64,000 nt of DNA from Dacryopinax spathularia (lineage: Eukaryota; Basidiomycota; Dacrymycetes; Dacrymycetales; Dacrymycetaceae). The notes beneath the pieces were generated by a model. It had not been told where the DNA came from, did no database searches, and saw only the letters and a list, made by a program, of their open reading frames with translations. The first letter of the stretch is position 1, and the number at the start of each line of letters is the position of its first letter. The translations under genes were made by a program, and so were the position numbers. This document shows, one piece after another, positions 1 to 9,087 of this stretch. The DNA lies in NCBI GenBank assembly GCA_037974965.1, contig JBBPFI010000003.1, forward strand, positions 1,488,001 to 1,552,000, in the 5' to 3' direction.

Positions 1-1940
1 ATTCCGATCCTTCTTGCCTCCTTTGTTGCCTCCTTCCGAAACGCTCGCCAGCTCCTGGATGGCTCCTCGTCGAAGACAAGTTTCGTACTCATGGGGGCTT
101 GATCATAGAACTTCACCTGGTCATACCACGTCGAGCGAGGGACAGCGTACTTGACCACGCGCAATATAGCTGGATCAACGTCGACCCGCTCGACCTTGTT
201 CAAGTGGTGGACCTTCCGAATCGCTAGCAGCAGCACTTCTGAGTACGATCGCTCGCCTGGCCACGCGCATTCAGTGTTCTCTGGCTTTGGCGGAGTGAAC
301 GAGATGATGGAGCCAGATGACGAACGAGAACGGGCCGACTTGGGTATTTCCGCGAAGATCTCCTCAATCGATGGGAGGCTGGAATCCGAGCCGCTCGAGG
401 GCACTCTCTTCCTCTTCTGCTTCTCGTCCTGCCGATCTTGCATTGGCACACGCTGATCAGTCATGACCCTCCTCTCATCCTGGCCCGCTCCCTTTAACAT
501 CCCACTCCCCTTCGACATGCCTTTATCCTTCGACAACCCACTCCCCTTCCGCATACCGATGTTCTCCTCAAGTGCATCAAGTCGAGTTAATGAAGTTGTG
601 TTGACCTTCAACACTGGGTTGCGATTTGGCGTTTTCTTCGGCGAGAGATGTTGACTCGCTGCACGGCGGGGTGCATCACGGTAGAAAGGAGGATGCACCA
701 CCTCCGCCACTTCATGTAGTACGTGGGGGGCATCTGAACTGACACCTGGTAGACGGCAAAGGAGCCGCTCGTTCCTTTCGATACTCCGCAGGACGTCCCA
801 TCCGTAGTATTCCCACTGACCGGTCGCTGCATTGAATAGTTCCAATGCGGTGTAGTCTTCCTGGAGAGACGATCTGAGCAATCTCAGGACGTGACCTGGC
901 CATTCATTTATGCGCGTCAACAACCCATCGGTGCTCTTCTTGGCTTTGAGCCCAGGGAAGGGGAACGACCCATCCTAAAAGTTCAAGTCAAGCTATGTGA
1001 TATAGGCGAGGACCAAATCCCCTTACGATTGTAAGCACCACCAGCGTAAAGTGGAGAGCTACTTCTTCCTCGAGTTGCCGTGCTTCCTGCGCCTGCTTCT
1101 CCATAAGATGTCTTTCTTTGCGGGCCTCATCCCGCAGCGCCGAATAATCTTCATCAACAACGCGACCCAGCGGTCGTGGAAGTCGAGGAGTAGACGGACC
1201 AAAGAAGGCCCGAGCAGGCTGAGAGGCCGGCGTTCGATCACCAGCCTCTTTCTGAGTACTCCCGTTCCGCAGAGGTAAGTCGGGGATTGCATCCACATCG
1301 ATAATCTCTTGGGGATGGGTGCTTTCAGCTTTGAAGTACGGTGCTTTCTCGGGCGCCCACAAAGGGTGGGCGCTACACTCGTATGGTTGGCGAGCTTGGC
1401 GAATCTGGCAACAGGTCCGACATAACTGGTGTCGGCACTGCATGTTCCTATGCTTTGGACAGCCAGCGCATGGCACCTTCACCTTGCGAGGAAGCAGGGA
1501 AGGTCTCGGAGGAGACGCGTCCAGCTTCCACTCAACGTCAGGTGGATCGACCGGCGGGCTCGATCGGTCGGAAGGCTTGAAAGTAGGCGGCCACCTGTTA
1601 AGCTCATGCTCCACAATGTCGATAGCCGGCTTCTTCAGCTTGTTTGTGACGAAGTGGAATGAGGCGTTGAAGTGCTGGACCTCCTCGCACTGAAAGCCTT
1701 GTCAGTTCAGTAATGGGCTGAGCAGACCCCACGCACCCTCGTGAACACCCTGTATAGATTTTCAGGATGTTCCCCCCTGCGATCGTATGATACACGGGGG
1801 ATACCGGGCAACGAACACTTCCCACATCTCAACGCCGGCAGCGTGTCCAACTTCCACCACTCCATCACTATGCGTACATCTTCAGGCCATTCCTTGTCCG
1901 GTATCGCAGCGAATTCTTGACGACGACGTTGCTGAGACAT
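1..1940 (-). CDS. Cys-rich hypothetical protein, 3' part beyond window edge
   Basis: Three exons, complement(<1..974, 1027..1689, 1737..1940), with introns of 52 and 47 nt. The start ATG is at 1940 (MSQQRRRQEF). The frame stays open from the last acceptor to base 1, so the C-terminus lies outside the window. A CxxC pair (RCGKC) is near residue 50. Around residues 130-170 is a Cys/His cluster (CAGC, QCRH, CRTCC, ECSAH) that looks zinc-binding. A charged, probably helical stretch follows, then a Trp-containing segment (GQWEYYGWD) after the second intron. Farther on, a six-residue GMSKGS-like repeat is the coding form of repeat C. The layout recalls Cys-rich hypothetical proteins that are numerous in mushrooms; that is inference. 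It shares the Cys-cluster theme with the 9.1-12.0 kb gene. Function unknown. Confidence 0.7.
497..560 (-). repeat. Repeat C, coding copies (degenerate 18-bp units)
   Basis: About three degenerate copies of an 18-bp word related to GGGATGTAGAAGGGGAAT, read in frame by the Cys-rich gene as KGSGMSKGS-like units. The same word forms an array at 4.5-4.7 kb and lies in an intron at 11.3 kb. Confidence 0.7.
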
Positions 1941-2212
1941 TGAGCAGCGGCGTTGAGTGATTGCAAGATAAATCAAGGTATAGAAGACGACGAGTATTGC
2001 CAAATAGAGTGAGTGTAGAGGCAGAAGAAACGCGAGCCGTCGAACCATTTTTGTCCTTCATCAATTTACAGGGTCCTTGTTTTTTTCGCTGTGCGTGCAC
2101 GGGCCTCTTCATCATTTGGGAGACTTCCACAATGGCAAGATTCATTGTGCAATCAATCTGCGGTGGTGGGAGCGCAGCTAAATTCGGTCTTATATTCGAT
2201 ACCGGAAACAGG

Positions 2213-2460
2213 AGCCACTGGATACGAGAGCCGCCGGATATGAGGGCCACCAGCTTCGAGAGCCACCAGTTTCGAGCGCCACCGGATTCGAGAGCCACCG
2301 GATATGGAGACCGTGCGGTTGGCGAGCCACGAGAGAGCAGAGCCCAGTGAACGATCCGCCAACAGGTTAGGGCGCCGACAGATTTGAGCGCCGGCATATT
2401 AAGCGCCCATACGAAATGGGCGACTATCGGGCTGCGACCCGAAAGCACGAGGTACCATGA
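2213..2460 (+). repeat. Repeat D array (about 15-16 bp units)
   Basis: Degenerate tandem units related to GAGAGCCACCGGATTC, clearest at 2213-2330, then looser GAGCGCC-type units to about 2460. A minus-strand frame (1882-2820) is open across it, but its composition is that of a repeat translation and it overlaps the Cys-rich gene's exon 1, so I do not call it a gene. From 1941 to 2212 I see only possible promoter sequence of that gene. Confidence 0.6.
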
Positions 2461-2862
2461 CCCTAATGCAGGGTACAACCGTCTACCTCCCAACGCCCTT
2501 TCCGTTTGGATGTGATATACTGAATGACAGGCATCGGCGGACTCGCAGATCGTTGATATCATATAATTGTCCGCCAAAACGATTCTTCTACTTTCTGAGG
2601 GTGCCGCCGAGCAACAGAGGATACAGCAGCAATCCACTGGCACCCAACCCCGAGATGAAGGTTTGCTGATGAATGAGACCGGCGACTTAGTGGACATGGC
2701 GAGTATTTGTAGGCTGTGGTGCAGCAAATATCCAGAGAATAATAGATATTTCGACGAGTGACAGATAATGGACGAAGTCGGAGTTGTATGCGCAGGCCGA
2801 AACGCACGGAACGATTCCAACCATCAGGTCGTGCCTGGCTAACTCGATCCAGGGCGATCCAT

Positions 2863-3830
2863 GTTGATACTGTATGTGCAGGCTGAGTCGCACAGTGAGG
2901 GTCGAACGAGTGCGTGTTGCCTTGCTACTCAAGAACCAGGCGTAACCCGGAGCCGTACGTGCGATTCGAGATGCGGCTTCTACCTCTTGCGCACTTGTAT
3001 TGTCTTGTAAGACCAAGAGAGGCGATATTTGGGGCTGCGAGTGGAAAAGGAGACCGATTAGCGGACGTGGCTAACCCCGCTGTCAGAAGACAGGTTGCCT
3101 CTGTATGTGCAGGCTGAGTTGCAGGGTACACCTTCGCGCAATCATCTCCGTTGGCTGGTCCAGTTGTATCGCCGGCCGAAGGACAAGTGGTATGGTCTGT
3201 ATGTGCAGGCTGAGTTGCGGGGTACGCGTATCGCGCACCTATCTTCATTGGTTGGTCAAGATCTGCGTTCTCCTCGTCGATCGGGGACGTATTCTGCTCG
3301 ACGTCGATATCCACCGAGTAGGGTATGAACTGAAGTTCATGCGGTATGGTCTGGATGTGCAGGCTGAGATGTATGCGTAGGCTGAGATGTATGTGTAGGC
3401 TGAGATGTATGTGCAGGCTGAGTCGCAGGGTACGCGTATCGCGCACTTATCTTCATTGGTAGGTCAAGATCGCAGACCGAAGTTCAAGCGGTATGGTCTG
3501 TATGTGCAGGCTGAGTCGCGGGTACGCGTTCCGCGCACTCGTCTTCATTGGTTGGTCCGGATTGCAGGCCGAGGTTGGCGCGGGATGTGCAGGTCGACAC
3601 GCCCCTCTGTGATCAGGTTGCACATAGTCTTGTCTAGCGAGTGGGAGATTGAGGGCGAGACTTGGTACAGCAGGTGCAGAATCAGACTGAAGTGTCGTCC
3701 TGGCTAACTCCGCTCTCGGCAAGCGAGTTTCCGCTGGATGTGCAGGCTGCGGATTGGGGGGATTCGTCTACCCTTCTTGTCTTGAATGTGAGATAGCAGC
3801 AGAGCTGTATGTGCAGGCTGAGAGGCAAGT
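2863..3830 (+). repeat. Repeat A cluster with 150-bp tandem units
   Basis: About nine copies of CTGTATGTGCAGGCTGAG or close variants. Between about 3190 and 3640 they sit in a larger tandem unit: GGTATGGTCTG recurs at about 3190, 3341 and 3490, a spacing of 150 bp, each followed by the core and then a GGTACGCG-type tail. The minus strand reads QPAHT or LSLHIQ motifs. Minus-strand ORFs are open here but share little apart from the repeat, so a relic of the 7.4-8.7 kb gene type is as likely as a functional gene. Confidence 0.7.
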
Positions 3831-4144
3831 TCGTTCACTCTCTGACGCCTGAGCCGATGCATGAGGTTTGTGCCGATCCGGCCGGTAAGGGTATGGCCTG
3901 CATAGCGTGCTGACGCCGAGGAAGAGAAAGCAAAGGGCTGGAGCGGAATGCGCATGCTGCGCCTCTAGAGGAGGCGTTCGTATCAACCCACTTCTATGGC
4001 GAGAGCAGGCGTAGACGAATGGAGCGGGTGGACCGATTCAAGGCTAGACTGAAGCAGAGCGAGGCAGAGCGAAAGCGGAATTGGTTCTCGAATTGAAGTG
4101 GCGAAAGGGCTGAGCCAGCATTGCTGAGTGGCGGTCCTGGGCTG

Positions 4145-4169
4145 AACGCTGCCTGTGAATCCGCCACAG
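4145..4169 (+). repeat. Repeat B copy
   Basis: A 25-bp element containing GCCTGTGAATCCGCCACAG. It is one of six copies in the window, at about 4145, 5436, 8162, 8399, 13983 and 14840. The surrounding 3.8-4.5 kb holds no gene I can support. Confidence 0.7.
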
Positions 4170-4530
4170 AGACCCGTTCAACGTGAACTACACACCTTCG
4201 ATTCATCTACAGCCACGAGCACACCGCGCTCGCTCATGTCGTCTCCATGCTCCTCCATACTTGCCAGAGGAGTTCAGACACTCCTGGATGCAAGAGCGAT
4301 TGAAGGCAAGGAGGCATTAAGGGCGTGTCGAATACTTGAATATATGCAAATAGGCGGCTTGCAGTGGGCGAAGTAGAGCGATCGATTGCAAGAGACACAG
4401 TTGTAAGAGGAGTCAAGGATGTAAGTCGAGATTGCCGCGGGTCAGTGAGGTATAGAGGGCGGCCGAGGTGACGCGGATGCCAGGTTGTAGAATAGAGTGG
4501 TCTATAGAAAGGATGGGGATGTCGCAGCGA

Positions 4531-4735
4531 GGTGAATGTAGAAGGGGACAGCACGTAGAAAGGAATAGGTTGCGGAAGGGAATAGGTTGTAGGAGGGGAA
4601 CGGGATGTAGAAGGGAAGCGAGATGCAGAAGGGGAAAGGGATTTAGAAGGGGAATGGGATGTAGAAGGGGAGTGGGATGTCGAAGGGGAATGGGATGTAG
4701 AAGGGGAATGGGATGTAGAAGGGGAATGGGATCAG
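4531..4735 (+). repeat. Repeat C array (18-bp minisatellite)
   Basis: About ten tandem copies of GGGATGTAGAAGGGGAAT and variants, degenerate at the left and nearly perfect at the right. An ORF at 4468-4956 reads through as CRRGMG units and ends in a stretch like part of the 9.1-12.0 kb gene (QEGRR). The reading may be passive. Confidence 0.8.
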
Positions 4736-4739
4736 GGAC

Positions 4740-4960
4740 GAGAGTGGAATGTACTACGAAGTGGAAGCGGCCAAGTACAGCGCGCGCGCAAGAGCGGCAT
4801 ATACAAGAAGGGCGTCGCATAGCATGCCCTGAATACGACAAGGCGGCAAACAATACTTACAAGTCCCTCGGTGAGCCGGACGAAGCAGAACCTAGCGGTG
4901 CTAGATGGAAGCCAGACGTGAAAGCGAAAGAGGTAAGTCAAAGGAGAGCAGGATGAAACG
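4740..4960. pseudogene. Chimeric relic related to the 9.1-12.0 kb gene
   Basis: At about 4795-4830 the plus strand resembles 9480-9512, sharing CAAGAAGGGCGTCGCA and its flanks (exon 1 of the large Cys-rich gene). At about 4930-4950 the opposite strand matches CTCTCCTTTGACTTACCTC in that gene's second intron (about 10303-10321). Two modules of one gene thus lie close together here in opposite orientations, which suggests shuffled debris. Confidence 0.5.
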
Positions 4961-5117
4961 ATAAACAGTCTCATCGAATGATGGGGCAGGCGACCTCCTT
5001 TGTGGAGCATGAGCTTCATAGATTGCCGTCTCCTGATCCCTCCACAAGCCAAACGACCCTCTGGCCCCTAGCCTGAGGACGATCGCCCTCTGTGGCACTC
5101 AGTTGGAGGAGGCCACG

Positions 5118-5400
5118 ATCCCGCGTCTCAGCCTGCACATACAGCATACAGCTACCATGAGCCTGAATGTTGAACCTGATTGCGCCGGAGGCCTGATCGA
5201 TATCCTTGGGGAAGTCAGGAACCACGATCCTGCATCTCGGCCTGCACATACAGCTCCCATGAGTCTGCATGTCGAGCCTGATTGAGAGACCACGATCAGG
5301 CATCTCAGCCTGCACATACAGCTCCCATGAGCCTGCATGTCGTCTGATTGAGAGACCACGATCAGGCGTCTCAGCCTGCACATACAGCTCCAGCGAGTAC
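5118..5400 (-). repeat. Repeat A cluster, inverted orientation
   Basis: Four copies of the reverse complement of repeat A (CTCAGCCTGCACATACAG) separated by 50-90 bp. Between them the plus strand can read SLNVEPDCAG and LIDILGEV, matching SLHVEPDCAG and LIDIFGEV in the 7.4-8.7 kb gene. This block is therefore a degenerate, inverted paralogue of part of that gene. Confidence 0.65.
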
Positions 5401-5435
5401 CTGCGAGATCTGTCAGACATGATGTGCTGAGAAGG

Positions 5436-5460
5436 ACAGCCGCCTGGAAATCCGCCACAG
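5436..5460 (+). repeat. Repeat B copy (diverged)
   Basis: Contains CCGCCTGGAAATCCGCCACAG. It lies just downstream (on the minus strand) of the relic of the membrane-protein gene, matching the intron position of repeat B in the 13.4-15.0 kb gene. Confidence 0.6.
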
Positions 5461-5594
5461 AGGACTTCAACACCTGGTAAAGGACGCACATCTGTTTCCC
5501 GGCTTGCTCAACGCGTGGACCCTTCGACTCAACGCAATCCCCACCCTTCGTCCATCCATCATCCTTCGCCAACCAAGCTTCCACAAATGCTGGT

Positions 5595-5850
5595 ATTCGT
5601 CCGACAAGCTGGGGATTGCGTATTCGGCCATATGAAGCTGTTGCTGGATCTTCAGCCCATCAGGGAGGAGAGTCGTGCTGGGTATAAGGTAGGCTGCGCA
5701 GGATTCAGGAGATCCTCCATTAACTGCTTCGCGCGTCGACGGTACGGCCGAACCAGCATACGAGGTAGCGGCTCAAGGACTCGGGGGAAGCGACGGACTG
5801 GCTGGAGGCTACCAGGGGGTCAGAATCGACGAGCGGGCCTGCTGATGGGA
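5595..5850 (-). pseudogene. Relic of the 13.4-15.0 kb membrane-protein gene
   Basis: The minus strand reads RMLVRPYRRRAKQLMEDLL, matching RMLVRPYRLRARKLMEDLL of the intact gene. Nucleotide similarity continues on both sides (GAGGAGATCCTCCATTAAC-type sequence and CGACGGACTGGCTGG). The frame is then lost, with a stop shortly downstream, and I find no counterpart of the C-terminal membrane segment below 5.4 kb. A partial gene copy no longer coding the full protein. Confidence 0.6.
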
Positions 5851-5916
5851 GCTGGACAGCGCTTTATTGTCGCAACTGAGAGAGGGTCTTGAGATCAGGT
5901 ATGAGCTATAACGCGA

Positions 5917-5968
5917 GTGGTGCTTACCTGCGCAAGGGAATTCGGTCCTCGCCTATATCATACAGCAG
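5917..5968 (+). pseudogene. Exon-intron fragment copied from the left-edge Cys-rich gene
   Basis: About 49 bp resemble the exon 2 end plus second intron of the gene at 1-1940, read on the other strand: both contain GGTCCTCGCCTATATCA preceded by GTGGTGCTTAC. The match crosses an exon-intron boundary, so the copy was made from genomic DNA rather than spliced RNA. Confidence 0.55.
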
Positions 5969-6072
5969 ACAAGGCTCACACTCATCAAGCTGAAATCCTC
6001 GCCCAAGTGCAATGCTGTGTATTGAGTACGTTGGTATCGCTTGAAAATTCGCTGCAAGTCCGAAGCACTCAC

Positions 6073-6477
6073 AGGCATGGTAGAGACGGCAGTCCTGCGT
6101 CTCAGCCTATACGTCCAGCACATAGGCAACGCTCTTGCGTCCGCGCGATTTTCGAGCTTGGTGGGTTCGAATCTTTCCTTCGTCTTCGCCAATGTTTCTA
6201 TTGCTGAAGACCGGAATTCGAAAGGAGTCGCTGGTGAAATAAAGCGTTGTCAGTTCCAGGGGAGTTCATCTGACCATGATTCACCCATACCTGGGCCAGC
6301 CTCCCTCCTGTCACGGGTGGACGAATGTACCGGTCGTCTAGACTCTCTCCCGGCGTCCGTGATCTGACAAATTGGTACGTGAGAGCAGGGATTGCGTAGC
6401 AGCAGAAGGCAGATGCTGATAACAAGACCACGTTGACCGTGCTGATTCCCAACAATAGGGTCTGCTGACCACGCCAC
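6073..6477 (-). CDS. Possible small two-exon gene, incomplete model
   Basis: A weak model: exon 6291..6477 starting MAWSADPIVG with a hydrophobic stretch (LVISICLLLL), a convincing 60-nt intron 6231..6290 (GTATGG donor, CTGAC branch, CACCAG acceptor), and exon 6073..6230 that includes a diverged repeat A copy read as RLRRRT. A GTGAGT donor follows but no clear next exon is seen. It lies just upstream of the membrane-gene relic on the same strand and may be a decayed paralogue of it. No recognised domain. Confidence 0.3.
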
Positions 6478-6699
6478 TATGCAGTGAGAACTTCCACTGT
6501 ATTCTTATTACCGCTTGGCAACTCAAATGTGTATATCAAAACGTACTCACCTCTCGCTTACCTTTCGGTCGTTGTTCTACTCGTAACACACGTGTTTTGA
6601 ACAGCAGTTGCCCGTTTAGACGCTAATCCACCTTAGGGGCGAGATCGGGGCCCAGATAGGATGGCAAACAAAACCAGCGGCCCTCGTCCCGACGAGTGC

Positions 6700-6893
6700 T
6701 CGGATCGAATGGCGCCCTAATCTGGTGGCGAACCAATCTCGTGGTGCTGCGGCACGCTGGTCCTCGTGTTCGGTGGTTCCCAAATCTAACCGCTCTCGAA
6801 TAGGGTGGCGCTCAAATCCAACGGCTCTCAAATCCAATGGCTCTCATTTCCAACGGCTCCCGCTTCCAACGGCTCCCAAATATCGTGGCGCCA
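6700..6893 (-). repeat. Repeat D array, inverted relative to 2.2 kb
   Basis: Tandem degenerate units such as GGCTCTCAAATCCAAC, the reverse complement of the word at 2213-2330. Nothing gene-like is seen from 6478 to 7385, apart from a degenerate tandem duplication of about 60 bp (7057-7118 and 7133-7193, both with CGCTGATA). Confidence 0.55.
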
Positions 6894-7385
6894 CGTTTCC
6901 GTTTGCCAGGAGACATGCCTTGAGGTCAACAAGGCGCCCGCAAAGGGCTGAGAGAGATCATGCTGATCGGACGAACGCTTCTCAGCCAGACAACTGCACA
7001 GAGCATAGGGCAAGCGCTGTACACATGTCAACGTCACATATCGAACTAGTTGCGGTGTACGCTGATAGACATTGTTGTTTGGGTGACGGCGTTGTACGGT
7101 GCCGTCAAAAGTGCACATCTCGCACTATTGGGCGTCCGCTGATAAACATGGCTGTGTCAGTGACGACGTTTACTGTGTCATCGCAAGCGCACTCGATGGA
7201 GCATGGAAAACCAGGACAACGTTGTTAATCACCGTGTTTAGGAACAGGATCATAGGCCCTACAGGCCAAGCGGACACAGGGAAAGGAGGTCATGAAACTT
7301 CGACTATCAGAACATACACTCGAGATACAGAAGGCATCGCAGGAAGAGAGAGAACAAGAAGAGACTAGCGCAGTCAACACCTGAT

Positions 7386-8678
7386 TCACACACTCACTCG
7401 CACGGTCTGGTAACCACCAGACACGCTGGTCCACCAGGAGCAGACGCGAGCGAGCGCGGAACCCAACCCATTCTGCTCGCGCCATTCGCGTTCACGCCTG
7501 CGATCTTCGTCGCGCCTCGCTCTGTACGCACGCGCAGCCGCAACGTTCGTGTAAACGTCAGGTCCATACCCCAATCCCTCGCTTTCATTAGCTTCCACCT
7601 CACCAGGGCCTTTAGCTTCGACCAGTTGAGTAACCGGTGGAAGGCCATGGCCTTCCGCCAACAGGCCGTCCAAGGCGCTCGTAGCCGCTGCTCCCGGTTC
7701 GAGAATGAACTTCGTGTACCAGGAGGGGTTGTAGGCCGGAGGGGTAGGGTTGCCAAATATATCCACCAAATCGATGGCTTCATCGGCTATGACAGCCCGG
7801 CGCCACGCTGCGAGGACTCGCAGTCGCTCTTCAATGATAGCAGCTTCGACGGGTGAGCGAGGCTGAACGCTGCGCAGGTACGCTGCGTAGGCGTCCGCTC
7901 GCTCTAGGGTGGTAGCGAGAGCAGGATCGACGGCATACATGTCATCGACGGTGCGGATGGACGCAGGGCTCGACCGTCCTCCGAGCATCGCGGACGCTGT
8001 ATGTGCAGGCTGAGACGCAGGATCGTGGTCCCTGACCTCCCCAAAAATATCGATCAGGTCTCCGGCGCAATCAGGTTCAACATGCAGGCTCATGGTAGCT
8101 GTATGTGCAGGCTGAGACGCAGGATCGCGGTATCCATCGACCCCGGAGAGATCGATAAAGGCTGTGGCGGATTTACAGGCGGCGTTGTGACCACTTGGAG
8201 CTGTATGTGCAGGCTGAGACGCAGGATCGTTGCGACCACTTGGAGCTGTATGTGCAGGCTGAGACGCAGGATCGTTGCAACCACTTGGAGCTGTATGTGC
8301 AGGCTGAGACGCAGGATCGTTGCGACCACTTGGAGCTGTATGTGCAGGCTGAGACGCAGGATCGTCGCGACCATCGACCCCGGAGAGGTCGATAAAGGCT
8401 GTGGCGGATTTACAGGCGGCGTTGCGACCACTTGGAGCTGTATGTGCAGGCTGAGACGCAGGATCGTGCCCCCCTCCAACCGAGAAGAGATCGATTAAGG
8501 GCGCGGCCGTATCAGCGTTCGTTGACATGCCAGGTGAGGGCATGCTACTGATAGAGTCTAAAGTACACGTTAGCAACCCTAACCTAGGATGAAAGCAGGA
8601 TGCCCTACGGCCTGGGGTCATGTTGAAAAGCGGCGCTTCCGGAGCGTTCAGTTTATTGCGTCCCTTCTTCGTAGACAT
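7386..8678 (-). CDS. Hypothetical protein with tandem 15-residue repeats
   Basis: One continuous 430-residue frame from ATG 8678. The N-terminal ~70 residues are unremarkable. Residues ~70-220 carry repeats of the form DPASQPAHTAPSGRN, five nearly exact, interrupted twice by AACKSATAFIDLSGVDG (repeat B in coding form) and once by SLHVEPDCAGDLIDIFGEV. The LIDLF/FIDLSG/LIDIFG/LVDIFG pattern suggests a deeper repeat with an acidic-hydrophobic motif. The C-terminal ~200 residues are non-repetitive, with an Arg-rich charged segment (RARRDEDRRREREWREQ). No signal peptide or membrane segment is evident. A GTGAGT near the stop could be a donor, so the last residues are uncertain. It is divergent from the 9.1 kb gene, sharing about 410 bp of promoter. 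Family not recognised. Confidence 0.6.
   Translation of the reverse strand: MSTKKGRNKLNAPEAPLFNMTPGRRASCFHPRLGLLTCTLDSISSMPSPGMSTNADTAAPLIDLFSVGGGHDPASQPAHTAPSGRNAACKSATAFIDLSGVDGRDDPASQPAHTAPSGRNDPASQPAHTAPSGCNDPASQPAHTAPSGRNDPASQPAHTAPSGHNAACKSATAFIDLSGVDGYRDPASQPAHTATMSLHVEPDCAGDLIDIFGEVRDHDPASQPAHTASAMLGGRSSPASIRTVDDMYAVDPALATTLERADAYAAYLRSVQPRSPVEAAIIEERLRVLAAWRRAVIADEAIDLVDIFGNPTPPAYNPSWYTKFILEPGAAATSALDGLLAEGHGLPPVTQLVEAKGPGEVEANESEGLGYGPDVYTNVAAARAYRARRDEDRRREREWREQNGLGSALARVCSWWTSVSGGYQTVRVSV
7995..8465 (+). repeat. Repeat A, coding copies, with two repeat B copies
   Basis: Seven repeat A cores. Those from about 8200 to 8360 form nearly exact 45-bp tandem units, each a 15-residue unit of the minus-strand gene. 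Repeat B lies at 8162-8186 and 8399-8423. The high identity of the 45-bp units points to recent expansion or slippage. Confidence 0.85.
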
Positions 8679-9087
8679 TCGATCAGTCTGGATAGGTCTG
8701 GGAGGTAAAATAATGAGCTGCGTCTCGAAGAAGTCGTGTTGCGGCTTACTGTCTGGTGGATGTTAAGAAAATGTTTACACTGACGTGGTAGTGATGATGG
8801 TGGTGGTTCTAGTGAGAATAGATAGGGGGGCTGAGTGGGGATGACAGGTGGCACTTTTGTATCCGCCCAAGCTGTGCTGCACAGAGTTCGTCAGAAGTTT
8901 TATCTCGTCCACGTGATCAATATAAGGCGCGTCCCTAGCTGACGTGTTCGCTCGTCCTCCTTACTTACAAGCTTACCACCTTCAAGAACATTGAAGCTGC
9001 CTAGCTAGCCGTAGTCAACTCATTATCGTTTCAGTATTCTTCTCGCTGGCCCCCCTTTACCCCGGCTCCGCTCAATCCGAAGCTCCA
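8679..9087. promoter_or_regulatory. Shared promoter region of two divergent accessory genes
   Basis: A 409-bp gap between the minus-strand repeat gene and the plus-strand Cys-rich gene. TATAAGG at 8921-8927 lies 161 bp before the plus-strand ATG and may be its TATA element. No other site is recognised. Confidence 0.4.

Noticed and set aside
1882-2820. 312-codon minus-strand ORF
   Set aside because: It overlaps exon 1 of the Cys-rich gene, runs through repeat D and has the composition of a repeat translation with no splice context.
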